Shown: positions 8,811 to 16,793 of the stretch, piece after piece | How positions within the stretch are numbered: position 1 is the first letter of the stretch | Layout: every line of letters begins with the position of its first letter | DNA from: Maritimibacter sp. | Lineage (GTDB): Bacteria > Pseudomonadota > Alphaproteobacteria > Rhodobacterales > Rhodobacteraceae | Direction of reading: 5' to 3' | DNA: 64,000 nucleotides | Assembly: GCA_017792445.1 (NCBI GenBank) | Contig: CP051232.1 | Coordinates: 2,764,001 to 2,828,000, forward strand | Made by a program: the position numbers and the translations under genes | Notes under the pieces: model-generated | What the model was told of the DNA's origin: nothing | The model's input: the letters and a program-made list of their open reading frames with translations, nothing else | Database searches by the model: none

Positions 8811-9754
8811 TGGAATTCCTCGACATCCTTTTGTCCGCCAGCTTCTGGGCCGCCGCGATCCGCATTGCGTCGCCGCTGATCTTCGCCACTTTGGGAGAGC
8901 TGATCTGCGAACGTGCAGGCGTGCTGAACCTTGGGATCGAGGGGATCATGGTCGCGGGCGCCTTCGCGGGCTGGATCGCGGTCTGGGCGGGGCTGCCCCT
9001 GTGGGGCGGGGTGGCGGTGGCTTTCGCCACCGGCATGGCGCTGGGCTTCGTGCATTCGGTCCTGTCGGTGCCCTTCGGCCTGTCGCAACACGTGGTCGGT
9101 GTGGGGCTGACCCTGTTGGCCACGGCGCTGACCTTCTACACCTACCGCGTGGTGCTGCCCGAGGTGTCCTCGCCGCCGAAGATCCAGGCCTTCACGGCGG
9201 TCGAGATCCCGGTGCTTTCGAAGATCCCGCTGATCGGCCCGGCGCTGTTCAACCAGACGCCGCTGACCTATGCGGCCTTCATCATGGTCGCCGTGGTGGC
9301 CTTTGTCCTGTACCGCACGCCGCTGGGGCTGGCGGTGCGGGCGGTGGGCGAGAACCCGGGCGCGGTCGCGGCGCAGGGTCTGTCGGTCACCGGCATCCGC
9401 ATGGGCGCGGTGATCGTGGGCAGCGGGTTCATGGCGGTGGGCGGGTCGTTCCTGACGCTGTCGGCCTTCGACAGCTTCTTCTTCGACATGGTGAACGGGC
9501 GCGGATGGATCTGCATCGCGCTGGTGGTGTTCGGGGCGTGGAAGCCGGGCAAGGCGCTGCTGGGCGCGATCCTGTTCGCGGCCTTCGACGCGTTCCAGAT
9601 CCGGCTTCAACAGACGAGCGTTGGGGCGTTCCTGCCGTATCAGGTGTTCCTCATGATGCCCTATATCCTGTCCATCCTCGCGCTGGTCGCCATGTCGCGC
9701 CGCGCGGAAGTCCCGGCGGCGCTGATGGTGCCGTTCAACAAAGGGGAACGCTGA
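8810..9754 (+). CDS. Nucleoside-type ABC transporter permease 2 (YufQ/NupQ-like)
   Basis: A 314-residue permease, the second half of the channel. It contains ICERAGVLNLGIEGIMVAGA (residues about 27-46), the hallmark of this permease type, and GENPGAVAAQGLSV in the late cytoplasmic loop. Start and stop are both in TGATG overlaps with the flanking genes, which fixes the start at 8810 despite a very long open frame upstream. It completes an ATPase/permease/permease set served by the BMP binding protein. Confidence 0.9.
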   Translation: MEFLDILLSASFWAAAIRIASPLIFATLGELICERAGVLNLGIEGIMVAGAFAGWIAVWAGLPLWGGVAVAFATGMALGFVHSVLSVPFGLSQHVVGVGLTLLATALTFYTYRVVLPEVSSPPKIQAFTAVEIPVLSKIPLIGPALFNQTPLTYAAFIMVAVVAFVLYRTPLGLAVRAVGENPGAVAAQGLSVTGIRMGAVIVGSGFMAVGGSFLTLSAFDSFFFDMVNGRGWICIALVVFGAWKPGKALLGAILFAAFDAFQIRLQQTSVGAFLPYQVFLMMPYILSILALVAMSRRAEVPAALMVPFNKGER

Positions 9755-11028
9755 TGTTCGATCTGCTGGTGAAGGGCGGCACGCTGCCCGACGGGCGCGT
9801 GGCGGACATCGCCGTCTCGGGCGACCGCATCGCAGAGGTCGCGCCGAAGATCGACGCCGAGGCGCGCGAGGTGATCGACGCCACCGGCGATCTGGTCGCG
9901 CCGCCTTTCGTCGATCCGCATTTCCACATGGACGCCACGCTGTCTTACGGCCTGCCGCGTGTGAACGCCTCTGGCACTTTGCTGGAGGGCATCTCGCTGT
10001 GGGGCGAGCTGCGTGACCTTGCCACCGTCGACGAGATGGTCGAGCGCGCGTTGCGCTATTGCGACTGGGCGGTGTCGATGGGGCTTCTGGCGGTACGCAG
10101 CCACGTGGACACGACGCCGGATCACCTGAACACGGTGACCGCGATGCTGGAGGTCCGCGAGAAGGTGAAGCCCTATCTCGACCTGCAACTGGTGGCCTTT
10201 CCGCAAGACGGTCTGTACCGCGCGCCCACGGGCCGCGACAACGTGATCCGTGCGCTGGACATGGGCGTCGACGTGGTGGGCGGCATCCCGCATTTCGAGC
10301 GCACGATGCAGGACGGCGCGGCCTCGGTCCGCGACCTGTGCGAAATCGCGGCGGAGCGCGGCCTGCCCATCGACCTGCACTGCGACGAGACCGACGACCC
10401 CCACTCGCGCCATGTCGAAACGCTGGCCTACGAGGTGCAGCGGCTGGGACTTGGGGGCCGGGCGACGGGCAGTCACCTGACCTCGATGCATTCGATGGAC
10501 AACTACTATGTCTCGAAGCTTCTGCCGCTGATCGCCGAGGCGGGCGTCGCCGCGATCCCGAACCCTCTGATCAACATCGTGCTTCAGGGCCGGCACGACA
10601 CCTTCCCAAAGCGGCGTGGGCTGACGCGGGTGAAAGAGATGCAGGCGCTGGGCATCGACGTGGGCTGGGGGCAGGATTGCGTGCTGGACCCGTGGTACTC
10701 GCTGGGCACCGCCGACATGCTGGACGTGGCTTTCATGGGGCTGCACGTCGCCCAGATGACCCACCCCGACGAGATGGCGCGCTGTTTCACCATGGTGACC
10801 GAGACCAACGCCAAGATCATCGGACTGGACGGCTACGGGCTGGCGAAGGGCTGCACCGCCTCGCTGGTGGTGCTGGACGCCGCCGACCCGACAGAGGCGG
10901 TGCGGTTGCGTCCGTCCCGTCTGGCGGTGGTGTCGAAGGGCAAGGTCGTGTCGCGTTCGGCGCGGGGCGACGGGAGCCTTACGATCCCCGGCCGCCCCGA
11001 GGCGGTGCGTCGCAGGCGCGGCGGCTGA
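9754..11028 (+). CDS. codA: Cytosine deaminase-like amidohydrolase (CodA family)
   Basis: A 424-residue metal-dependent amidohydrolase. Metal and catalytic motifs in order are HFH in DPHFHMD (about 55-60), HCDE in DLHCDETDD (about 209), the His of GSHLTSMHS (about 241) and the Asp of GQDCVLDPWYSLG (about 308). These match CodA-type cytosine/isoguanine deaminases. The start overlaps the permease stop (TGATG) and AAAGGGGA precedes it. As the last gene of the BMP transporter operon it would deaminate an imported nucleobase to feed pyrimidine salvage or nitrogen supply. The CodA group also holds isocytosine, creatinine and N-isopropylammelide-type enzymes, so the substrate is likely but not proven. 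Confidence 0.82.
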   Translation: MFDLLVKGGTLPDGRVADIAVSGDRIAEVAPKIDAEAREVIDATGDLVAPPFVDPHFHMDATLSYGLPRVNASGTLLEGISLWGELRDLATVDEMVERALRYCDWAVSMGLLAVRSHVDTTPDHLNTVTAMLEVREKVKPYLDLQLVAFPQDGLYRAPTGRDNVIRALDMGVDVVGGIPHFERTMQDGAASVRDLCEIAAERGLPIDLHCDETDDPHSRHVETLAYEVQRLGLGGRATGSHLTSMHSMDNYYVSKLLPLIAEAGVAAIPNPLINIVLQGRHDTFPKRRGLTRVKEMQALGIDVGWGQDCVLDPWYSLGTADMLDVAFMGLHVAQMTHPDEMARCFTMVTETNAKIIGLDGYGLAKGCTASLVVLDAADPTEAVRLRPSRLAVVSKGKVVSRSARGDGSLTIPGRPEAVRRRRGG

Positions 11029-11030
11029 TT

Positions 11031-11510
11031 TCAGGCGGTCGCGGCGAAGGGGCGGACGGGACGGCCCGCGACGGCGGCCTCGCACTGGGCGCGGATCAGG
11101 TGGATCTCGGCCTCGTGACAGGCGCAAAGCTGCTGCCAGCGGGTGTCATCCATGTCAGACGCGCGCCACGCGGACATGGTGACAAGACACTCGGCCCCGC
11201 CCAGCCCGCAGACATCCGCCGGAACGATGCGGATCGAGATGCGCGGTACCATCGCGCCCGCGTCCCCCAGCAGGAAGTCGATCACGCCCCGCGCGGGGTC
11301 GGCGTCGATGGCGAAACGCGTTTCCGATCCGTCGAACAGCGAGCGCCCCGCGTACACCCCCGGAGCGCCGGGGACGGGCGCGGTGTTCATGCAACCCAGC
11401 GACCAGCCGCCCAGCGCGATCGGGTCGGACAGGAAGCCGAACGCAGCCTCTGCGCCGACGGCCACGCGCGCCGTGACCGCGTGGCCGGTCTCTTGACGGT
11501 CCGTCGTCAT
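11031..11510 (-). CDS. START-like (SRPBCC) domain protein
   Basis: A 159-residue cytoplasmic protein opening with AVTARVAVGAEAAFGFLSDP, the usual first strand and helix of polyketide cyclase/START-like ligand-binding folds, then alternating strands and a long C-terminal helix. No signal peptide is seen. Its ATG overlaps the stop of the class V aminotransferase gene (ATGA), so the two are translationally coupled and it is the last gene of the TRAP-transporter operon. It could bind or process the compound taken up; no catalytic residues can be assigned. Confidence 0.6.
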   Translation of the reverse strand: MTTDRQETGHAVTARVAVGAEAAFGFLSDPIALGGWSLGCMNTAPVPGAPGVYAGRSLFDGSETRFAIDADPARGVIDFLLGDAGAMVPRISIRIVPADVCGLGGAECLVTMSAWRASDMDDTRWQQLCACHEAEIHLIRAQCEAAVAGRPVRPFAATA

Positions 11511-12649
11511 GCAGCGGTCCGCAGGCGGGCCAGTTCCGCCAGCAGGTGGTCGACACCTGCCGCCGTGGTGACCGAGCCGGGCGACAGCCGCAGGATGCGG
11601 CCCCGGCAGTCGGTGTAAAGCCCCGCGTCGCGCAATCCGGACACCACCGCCGACGGCTCGGGGCCCTCGGGCAGGCGCAGCATCACGCTACCGCCCCGGC
11701 GGGCGTCGTCGTCCGGGCTGACCGGGGTCAGGCCAAGCTCGGGCGCGGCGTCGAGGATGCGCCGCGACAGGGCGCGGTTGTGGGCCAGCATCGCAGGCTG
11801 ATCCTGCGCCGCGATCCATTCCAGCGCCGGGACCGAGCCAAGGCAGGCCAGCGCCGAGGGGGTGCCGTGGTCAAACCGGCGCGCATCCGAGGCGAAGGTG
11901 AACGCGTCCAGATCCCACGAGAACGGGTTTTCCTGACTGAACCAGCCGCGCAACTCGGGGCGGCATTGTTCTAGCAGCGGGCGCGCGACATGCAGGATGC
12001 CCGCGCCCGAGGTGCCGCCCAGCCATTTGAGGCTGGTCGATACGGTGAAGTCCACGAAGGGCGCATCGACGCGGTGGGGCAGCAGGCCGATGCCCTGCGT
12101 GACGTCCACGCCGACAAGGCTGCCCATCTTCCGCCCATGTGCCACCAGCGTTTCAAGATCGCAGCGATGCGACGCGGTCGAGGTCACGAAGGTCAGCAGC
12201 GCCAGCCCCACGGTGTCGTCCCAAGCGGCGATCATGTCCTCGTCGCGGACCCAGCTTTCGCCGTCGCGCAGCGGCACCGTGCGCAGGGTGAAGCCCAGAC
12301 GCGGCGCCATGCCCGCTAGCAGGAAGTGCAGGCTGGGGAAGCAGTCGCCCGCCACCAGCAGGCTGCGCCCGCGCAGGTGGTCCTCGGGCAGGCCGCCGAT
12401 CAGGCTGAGAAGCGCGGTAGTCACGTTCTCGGCCGAGGTCAGCGTGCCCGGCTCTGCGCCGATCAGCTGGCACCACAGGTCGATGAACCGCTGCCGTCCG
12501 CCCAGCACCTGCGGCCACTGGCTGTCGTCCGGCGTGCCCCAGATCTGCGCGTAGTCGCCCAGTGCCTTCGCCATCGCCTCGGACTTGCCGGGGTACATGC
12601 CGATAGAGTGGTACAGGAAATAGCCCGAGCCGTCGGTTGTGGTTGTCAT
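11507..12649 (-). CDS. PLP-dependent class V aminotransferase / kynureninase-like enzyme
   Basis: A 380-residue fold-type I PLP enzyme. The phosphate-site region is TSAENVTTAL (71-80), the Asp that binds the pyridine nitrogen is in GVDVTQG (about 182) and the Schiff-base lysine is in STSLKWLGGTSGAG (Lys about 208). The overall pattern is closest to kynureninase-like class V enzymes, but no other tryptophan-degradation genes are present. It sits between dctM (30 bases away) and the START-like gene, so it probably acts on a substrate imported by the TRAP system. Confidence 0.75.
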   Translation of the reverse strand: MTTTTDGSGYFLYHSIGMYPGKSEAMAKALGDYAQIWGTPDDSQWPQVLGGRQRFIDLWCQLIGAEPGTLTSAENVTTALLSLIGGLPEDHLRGRSLLVAGDCFPSLHFLLAGMAPRLGFTLRTVPLRDGESWVRDEDMIAAWDDTVGLALLTFVTSTASHRCDLETLVAHGRKMGSLVGVDVTQGIGLLPHRVDAPFVDFTVSTSLKWLGGTSGAGILHVARPLLEQCRPELRGWFSQENPFSWDLDAFTFASDARRFDHGTPSALACLGSVPALEWIAAQDQPAMLAHNRALSRRILDAAPELGLTPVSPDDDARRGGSVMLRLPEGPEPSAVVSGLRDAGLYTDCRGRILRLSPGSVTTAAGVDHLLAELARLRTAA

Positions 12650-12679
12650 GGCGGGAAAGTCTCCGTCTTGGGGTAGGGG

Positions 12680-13972
12680 TCAGAAGCCCATGAGGGTGGG
12701 CAGCCAAAGGCTGAGGCCGGGGAAGGCCGCGACGATACCGAGCGTGACGAGCGATACCAGAAGAAACGGCGCCGTCTCGCGCAGAAGCGGGATCAGACCG
12801 CAGCCCGCCAGCCGCTCGGCGGCGAACAGGCAAACGCCCAGCGGCGGGGTCAGCAGGCCGACGTTCAGGTTCAGGATTGCGATGACGCCGAAATGCAGCG
12901 GGTCGATCCCCGCGTGCATCGCGGCGGCGGACAAGAGCGGGCCGAACAGGATGATGACGGTCGTCGGGTCGATCACCATGCCCAGCACCAGAAGCACCGC
13001 GTTGAAGATCAGCATGGTGCCGAAATAACCCAGCCCCATACCCTCGATCTGGCCGCCGATCAGGCGCGGGACGTTCTCCATCCCCATCACCCACGAAAAG
13101 GCGGCGCCGCAGCCGACGATGATCAGCAACTGTCCCGAGAACAGCGCCGATCGCCCGAACACCGGCCACAGGTCGCGCACCCGGATCGCGCGGTACAAGA
13201 CCAATGAGATCAGCGCGGCATACAGCGCGGCGACCGCCCCGGCCTCGGTCGGGGTCATCAGCCCGCCCAGCATGCCCGCAAGGATGATGACGGGCAGCAT
13301 CAGCGGCAGGATCGCCTGCCCGGTGACGCGGGTCATCGCGCGCGGGCTGCGATCCATCTCGACCCTCGGGAAGTTCTGCCGCCGCGCCTGCACCGCGATC
13401 AGCAGCATTTGCGCCACGCCGATCAGCAAGCCGGGCACCAGCGTCGCCGCCATCAGCGCCCCGATCGACAGGTCGGTCATCGACCCGTAGATCACCGCGA
13501 TCAGCGACGGCGGCACCATCGGCCCGATGATCGAGGACGAGGCGGTCACGGCGGCGGCATAGGCGGCGGAATAGCCCTGCTGCACCATCGCGGGGATGAA
13601 GATCCGCCCCAGCGCGGCGATGTCGCCCAGCGCAACGCCGGTGATCCCGGCGAACAGGATCGACGCGCCCACGTTCACCTGCGCCAGCCCGCCGCGCATC
13701 CAGCCGAACAGGGCGTTGGCGAAAGAGACCAGCCGCTCGGTAATCCGTCCGGCGTTGACCAGTTCGCCTGCAAGGATGAACAGCGGCACCGCCATCAGCA
13801 CGAAGCTGTCCATGCCCTGGAACACGCGTTCCGCGATGACGGGCAGGGCGTAGAAGTTGTCGGTGAACAGCGTCCACGCAAGAATGGCGGCGATCATCGA
13901 CCAGGCCACGGGCAGCCCGAGGATCAAAAGCGCCACGAAACTGACGATGAGAACGGTAAGCGAGGCGGTCAT
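12680..13972 (-). CDS. dctM: TRAP transporter large permease, DctM type
   Basis: A 430-residue protein with about twelve hydrophobic segments and the family motifs FVLMAVPLFILAGELVNAG (about residues 50-68) and the repeated ASSSIIGPMVPPSL. It is the ion-coupled channel subunit of a tripartite periplasmic transporter. The start at 13972 (MTASLTVLIV) overlaps the dctQ stop by four bases; a longer open frame upstream is only dctQ in another frame. Confidence 0.92.
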   Translation of the reverse strand: MTASLTVLIVSFVALLILGLPVAWSMIAAILAWTLFTDNFYALPVIAERVFQGMDSFVLMAVPLFILAGELVNAGRITERLVSFANALFGWMRGGLAQVNVGASILFAGITGVALGDIAALGRIFIPAMVQQGYSAAYAAAVTASSSIIGPMVPPSLIAVIYGSMTDLSIGALMAATLVPGLLIGVAQMLLIAVQARRQNFPRVEMDRSPRAMTRVTGQAILPLMLPVIILAGMLGGLMTPTEAGAVAALYAALISLVLYRAIRVRDLWPVFGRSALFSGQLLIIVGCGAAFSWVMGMENVPRLIGGQIEGMGLGYFGTMLIFNAVLLVLGMVIDPTTVIILFGPLLSAAAMHAGIDPLHFGVIAILNLNVGLLTPPLGVCLFAAERLAGCGLIPLLRETAPFLLVSLVTLGIVAAFPGLSLWLPTLMGF

Positions 13973-14442
13973 TCGGCGGGCGGCCCGTAGACGATGCGCA
14001 TGACCGAGAAGCCCGCCGCGCAAAGGAAGGCCACCGGCATGACGGCATAGGGATAGGACAGGGGAATCCCCATGCCCGGGCTGTCCTGCCCGTGGGCGAA
14101 CAGCATCGCGTCCAGCCCGTACCATGCAAGAACAAGGAAGACGGCCAGCGAGACGGTCTCCAGAACCGCCTCCAGCCCGCGTCGCGCGCCTGCCGAAAGG
14201 CGGCCGAAAGCGGCGGGCAGCAGGTCGATGCGGATGTTGGTGGCGTCACGCACGCCTAGGGCGGCGGCCATCATCGCCATCCAGATCATCGCGAACCGTG
14301 CGGTCTCTTCGGCGAACAGCGGCACGCTGCCGAAGACGTACCGGCTGATCACCTGGAAGATGACCAGACCGGTCAGCGCCATCAGGCAGATGGCGACGAG
14401 GCCGCGCAGGGCCCCGTCGACAAGGTTCACGATCCGCATCAT
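13969..14442 (-). CDS. dctQ: TRAP transporter small permease, DctQ type
   Basis: A 157-residue membrane protein with four hydrophobic segments and the DctQ-type core VISRYVFGSVPLFAEETARF (about 35-54). It partners DctM. The likely start is the ATG pair at 14442/14439, 11 bases past the dctP stop; upstream open frame lacks membrane-protein character. No strong ribosome site is visible, so coupling to dctP translation is likely. Confidence 0.88.
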   Translation of the reverse strand: MMRIVNLVDGALRGLVAICLMALTGLVIFQVISRYVFGSVPLFAEETARFAMIWMAMMAAALGVRDATNIRIDLLPAAFGRLSAGARRGLEAVLETVSLAVFLVLAWYGLDAMLFAHGQDSPGMGIPLSYPYAVMPVAFLCAAGFSVMRIVYGPPAE

Positions 14443-14453
14443 CGGCGCGGGGC

Positions 14454-15455
14454 TCACTCGGCGCCGGCGGCCGAGATGGCTTCGTCGATCAGCGCGGGCG
14501 TGTCGACGTTCTCGCGCAGCCACTCGATCGCGACCGGCTGCATGACCTCGGCGAAGGCCGCCTTGGCCGCGTCGTCCAGTTCAAGCACCTCGACGCCGTT
14601 CTCGCGGGCGAAGTCCACCGCGGCGCTGTCTTTCGCGCTCGACGTGTCGCGGTTGAAGGTGATCGCCGCTTCGGCCGCGGCCATGATCACCGCCTGCTTG
14701 TCTTCGTCGAGCCCCGAGAAGAACCCGTCGTTGATACCCAGCGGGCCGAAGGCATAGGTGTGCCCGGTCAGCGACAGGTGCGGCTGCACCTCGTACAGCT
14801 TCACAAGGTTGAAGACGGTGACAGAGTTGTCCTGCCCGTCGACGACACCGGTCTTGAGCGAGGTATAAAGCTCGCTGAAGGCCACCGGCGCGGCAGAGGC
14901 GCCCAGTGCCTCGACGGGGATCGTGGCCAGCGGACCAAGGACGCGCATCTTCAGCCCCTCCATATCGGCGGGCGTGGCGATCGGCGTGCTGGCGCTGAAA
15001 TGCTTGAAACCACCGGATTCCCACCAGCCCAGCACCTTGATGCCCGTCTCTTCGCGCAGCGCTTCGGCCAGCGCGTCGCCGAACGCGCCGTCCAGCACCG
15101 CGCGGGCCTGTTCGACGCTCGAGAACAGGTAGGGCATGTTCAGGATCTGGATATCGGGGAAGACCGTCGCGATGTTGCCGTCGGCGGCATCGCTCATCTG
15201 GATCACGCCCCGGCGCATCTGCGCCAGACGGTCGTTCGGCGCGCCCAGCGCACCGCCATAGACGATGTCCACGGTCATGTCGGAATTCGCTTCGACCTCG
15301 GCCTTGAAGGTCTCGTACATGCCGTTGATGAAGTCGAAGTCGGCCATGCCCTCGGGCAGCGACAGCCCGACCTTGATGTCCTGGGCGAACGCGGGGATGG
15401 CGGCCGAAGTGGCGAGGGCGCCGGCGACGGCAAGCGCGCGGAAAAAGGTTCTCAC
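14454..15455 (-). CDS. dctP: TRAP transporter periplasmic binding protein, DctP type
   Basis: About 333 residues. The start is taken as GTG at 15455 (VRTFFRALAVAG), preceded by GGGAG at good spacing; it gives a clean signal peptide ending PAFAQ. The mature protein has the DctP fold: KVGLSLPEG at the start, RVLGPLATIPVEALGA with the conserved ligand arginine, and VDGQDNSVTVFN. The ligand is expected to carry a carboxylate, as is usual in this family. It heads the dctP-dctQ-dctM-aminotransferase-START operon. Confidence 0.88.
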   Translation of the reverse strand: MRTFFRALAVAGALATSAAIPAFAQDIKVGLSLPEGMADFDFINGMYETFKAEVEANSDMTVDIVYGGALGAPNDRLAQMRRGVIQMSDAADGNIATVFPDIQILNMPYLFSSVEQARAVLDGAFGDALAEALREETGIKVLGWWESGGFKHFSASTPIATPADMEGLKMRVLGPLATIPVEALGASAAPVAFSELYTSLKTGVVDGQDNSVTVFNLVKLYEVQPHLSLTGHTYAFGPLGINDGFFSGLDEDKQAVIMAAAEAAITFNRDTSSAKDSAAVDFARENGVEVLELDDAAKAAFAEVMQPVAIEWLRENVDTPALIDEAISAAGAE

Positions 15456-15640
15456 GGGGGAACTCCCTGTTGATGGAGCCGGGCACATGGGTGCGCCTCG
15501 GGTGTTTCTTGGCGGTCTGCGCGTGACCCGCCTGCGCGGGCCGGGGCCTTGCGGTCCAGCACCGGAGGAGGACTGGCTGACGAAGGCCTGCGAAACCATA
15601 CGAGCCGCCTGCGCGGCGCGAAAAGCCAAAAAATAATCAG

Positions 15641-15663
15641 GGTGATAACGCTTGGTTATCCCC
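15641..15663. promoter_or_regulatory. Palindrome at the lysR 3' end: operator or terminator
   Basis: GATAAC (15644-15649) is paired with GTTATC (15655-15660) across GCTTG; the arms extend outward with one mismatch. It ends directly before the stop codon of the LysR gene. On the minus strand it is followed, after a short gap, by TTATTTTTT, which suits an intrinsic terminator. The symmetry and 5-base centre also suit a LysR-type operator for the dctP promoter region (15456-15640). Confidence 0.45.
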
Positions 15664-16626
15664 TCATGTCGGGCCCGCGGCCACGGTCGCCTCGCCCAAG
15701 ACTGTGCCCGAGACACCGCCCGTGACTGCGCCCGGCAACGCCCGCGCCGCGCGCGCCAGCCGGTCGGCCAGCGCCGCGGCGGCCGGGGTCAGCACGCTGG
15801 CGCGGCGCCGGATCAGGCACAGGTCGGCCCCCTGCATCCGTTCGGCGACCGGCACCTCGACCACGCCCACCGGCGCGGCGATGGAATGCACCATCTCCAG
15901 CGGGATCAGACCGACCAGATCGCTGGCCGAGACGGTGGTCATCAGCCCGGTGAAGGTCTCGCAGGTCACCATGCAGGTCGGTCTTGGCAGCCCCGCGCCA
16001 TGCATCGCCGCCCGCAGCGCCTGCGCGGTGGCGCATTCCTGGGTGGGCAGCACCCATTCGGCCTCGGCCAGCGCCTCAAGCGAGGTCGCCCCGGCCAGCG
16101 GATGCCCGATCCGAACCACCGGGGTCAGCGTGGTCGACAGCAGCGGCACCCGCAGAAGATCTTCGGGCCAGTTCTCTTCCGGCGCGGGCGAGATCGCGAA
16201 ATCCAGCGCCCCCTCGCGCACCTGCGGCAGCAGGAAGGGATAGGCGCTGGCGGCCACCCGCACACGCACATCGGGCCATTCCTTGCGGAACCCGCTCATC
16301 ACGCGCGGCATCAGCAACGTTGCGGGCATATGCGCCAGCGCCACCGAAACAGATCCGCGCCGCTCGCCCTTGATGTGGTTCAGCGTGTCGATCCCGGCCT
16401 TCAGTTCGGCATCCACCAGCCGCGCGTGCATCAACAGCGCCTGACCGTATTCGGTTAGCTCCGCGCCATGTACCGACCGGTCGAACAGCCGCACGTCCAG
16501 ATCCGTCTCCAGCCGCTGCAACGCCTTGGTCACGGCGGGCTGGCTTAGCCCCAACGCCCGCGCGGCGCCGTGCTGGCTGCCGGTGTCGACGATGGCGAGA
16601 AATATCCTGAGCGGGTTCAGCTTCAT
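15664..16626 (-). CDS. LysR-type transcriptional regulator of the TRAP operon
   Basis: A 320-residue regulator. The N-terminal winged helix is clear: IFLAIVDTGSQHGAARALGLSQPAVTKALQRLE (about residues 9-41), followed by the linker helix and a type 2 periplasmic-binding-protein effector domain. It lies upstream of dctP on the same strand with a 208-bp gap, so it is an obvious candidate regulator of the transporter and its aminotransferase. The C-terminal end is Thr/Gly/Val rich and probably disordered. The effector is unknown. Confidence 0.85.
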   Translation of the reverse strand: MKLNPLRIFLAIVDTGSQHGAARALGLSQPAVTKALQRLETDLDVRLFDRSVHGAELTEYGQALLMHARLVDAELKAGIDTLNHIKGERRGSVSVALAHMPATLLMPRVMSGFRKEWPDVRVRVAASAYPFLLPQVREGALDFAISPAPEENWPEDLLRVPLLSTTLTPVVRIGHPLAGATSLEALAEAEWVLPTQECATAQALRAAMHGAGLPRPTCMVTCETFTGLMTTVSASDLVGLIPLEMVHSIAAPVGVVEVPVAERMQGADLCLIRRRASVLTPAAAALADRLARAARALPGAVTGGVSGTVLGEATVAAGPT

Positions 16627-16716
16627 GCCCCTGCGGTCCTTTCGGCCTTGGCCCCGCCGGTACGGCGTTCTCGAACGTCCCGCGCCCGGCGCCCCGCGTC
16701 AAGGCCGCCCAGCCTG

Positions 16717-16778
16717 GCTTCTTCTCTTTCGAAATACCTTGGGGGGAGCGCGCGCCGCGCGCGGGGGGCAACGCCCCT
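16717..16778. repeat. Dispersed palindromic intergenic repeat, copy 1
   Basis: On the plus strand this reads CTTCTTCTCTTTCGAAATACC, then a run of G, then GCGCGCGCCGCGCGC, then a GGGGGCAACGCCCC hairpin. It matches the copies at 27111 and 55788 in order and orientation with a few substitutions, chiefly in the palindromic centres. It begins 16 bases after the ghrA stop on the minus strand, so it probably acts as, or contains, its 3' RNA hairpin. Confidence 0.75.
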
Positions 16779-16793
16779 GACGCCTCGTCCGGT

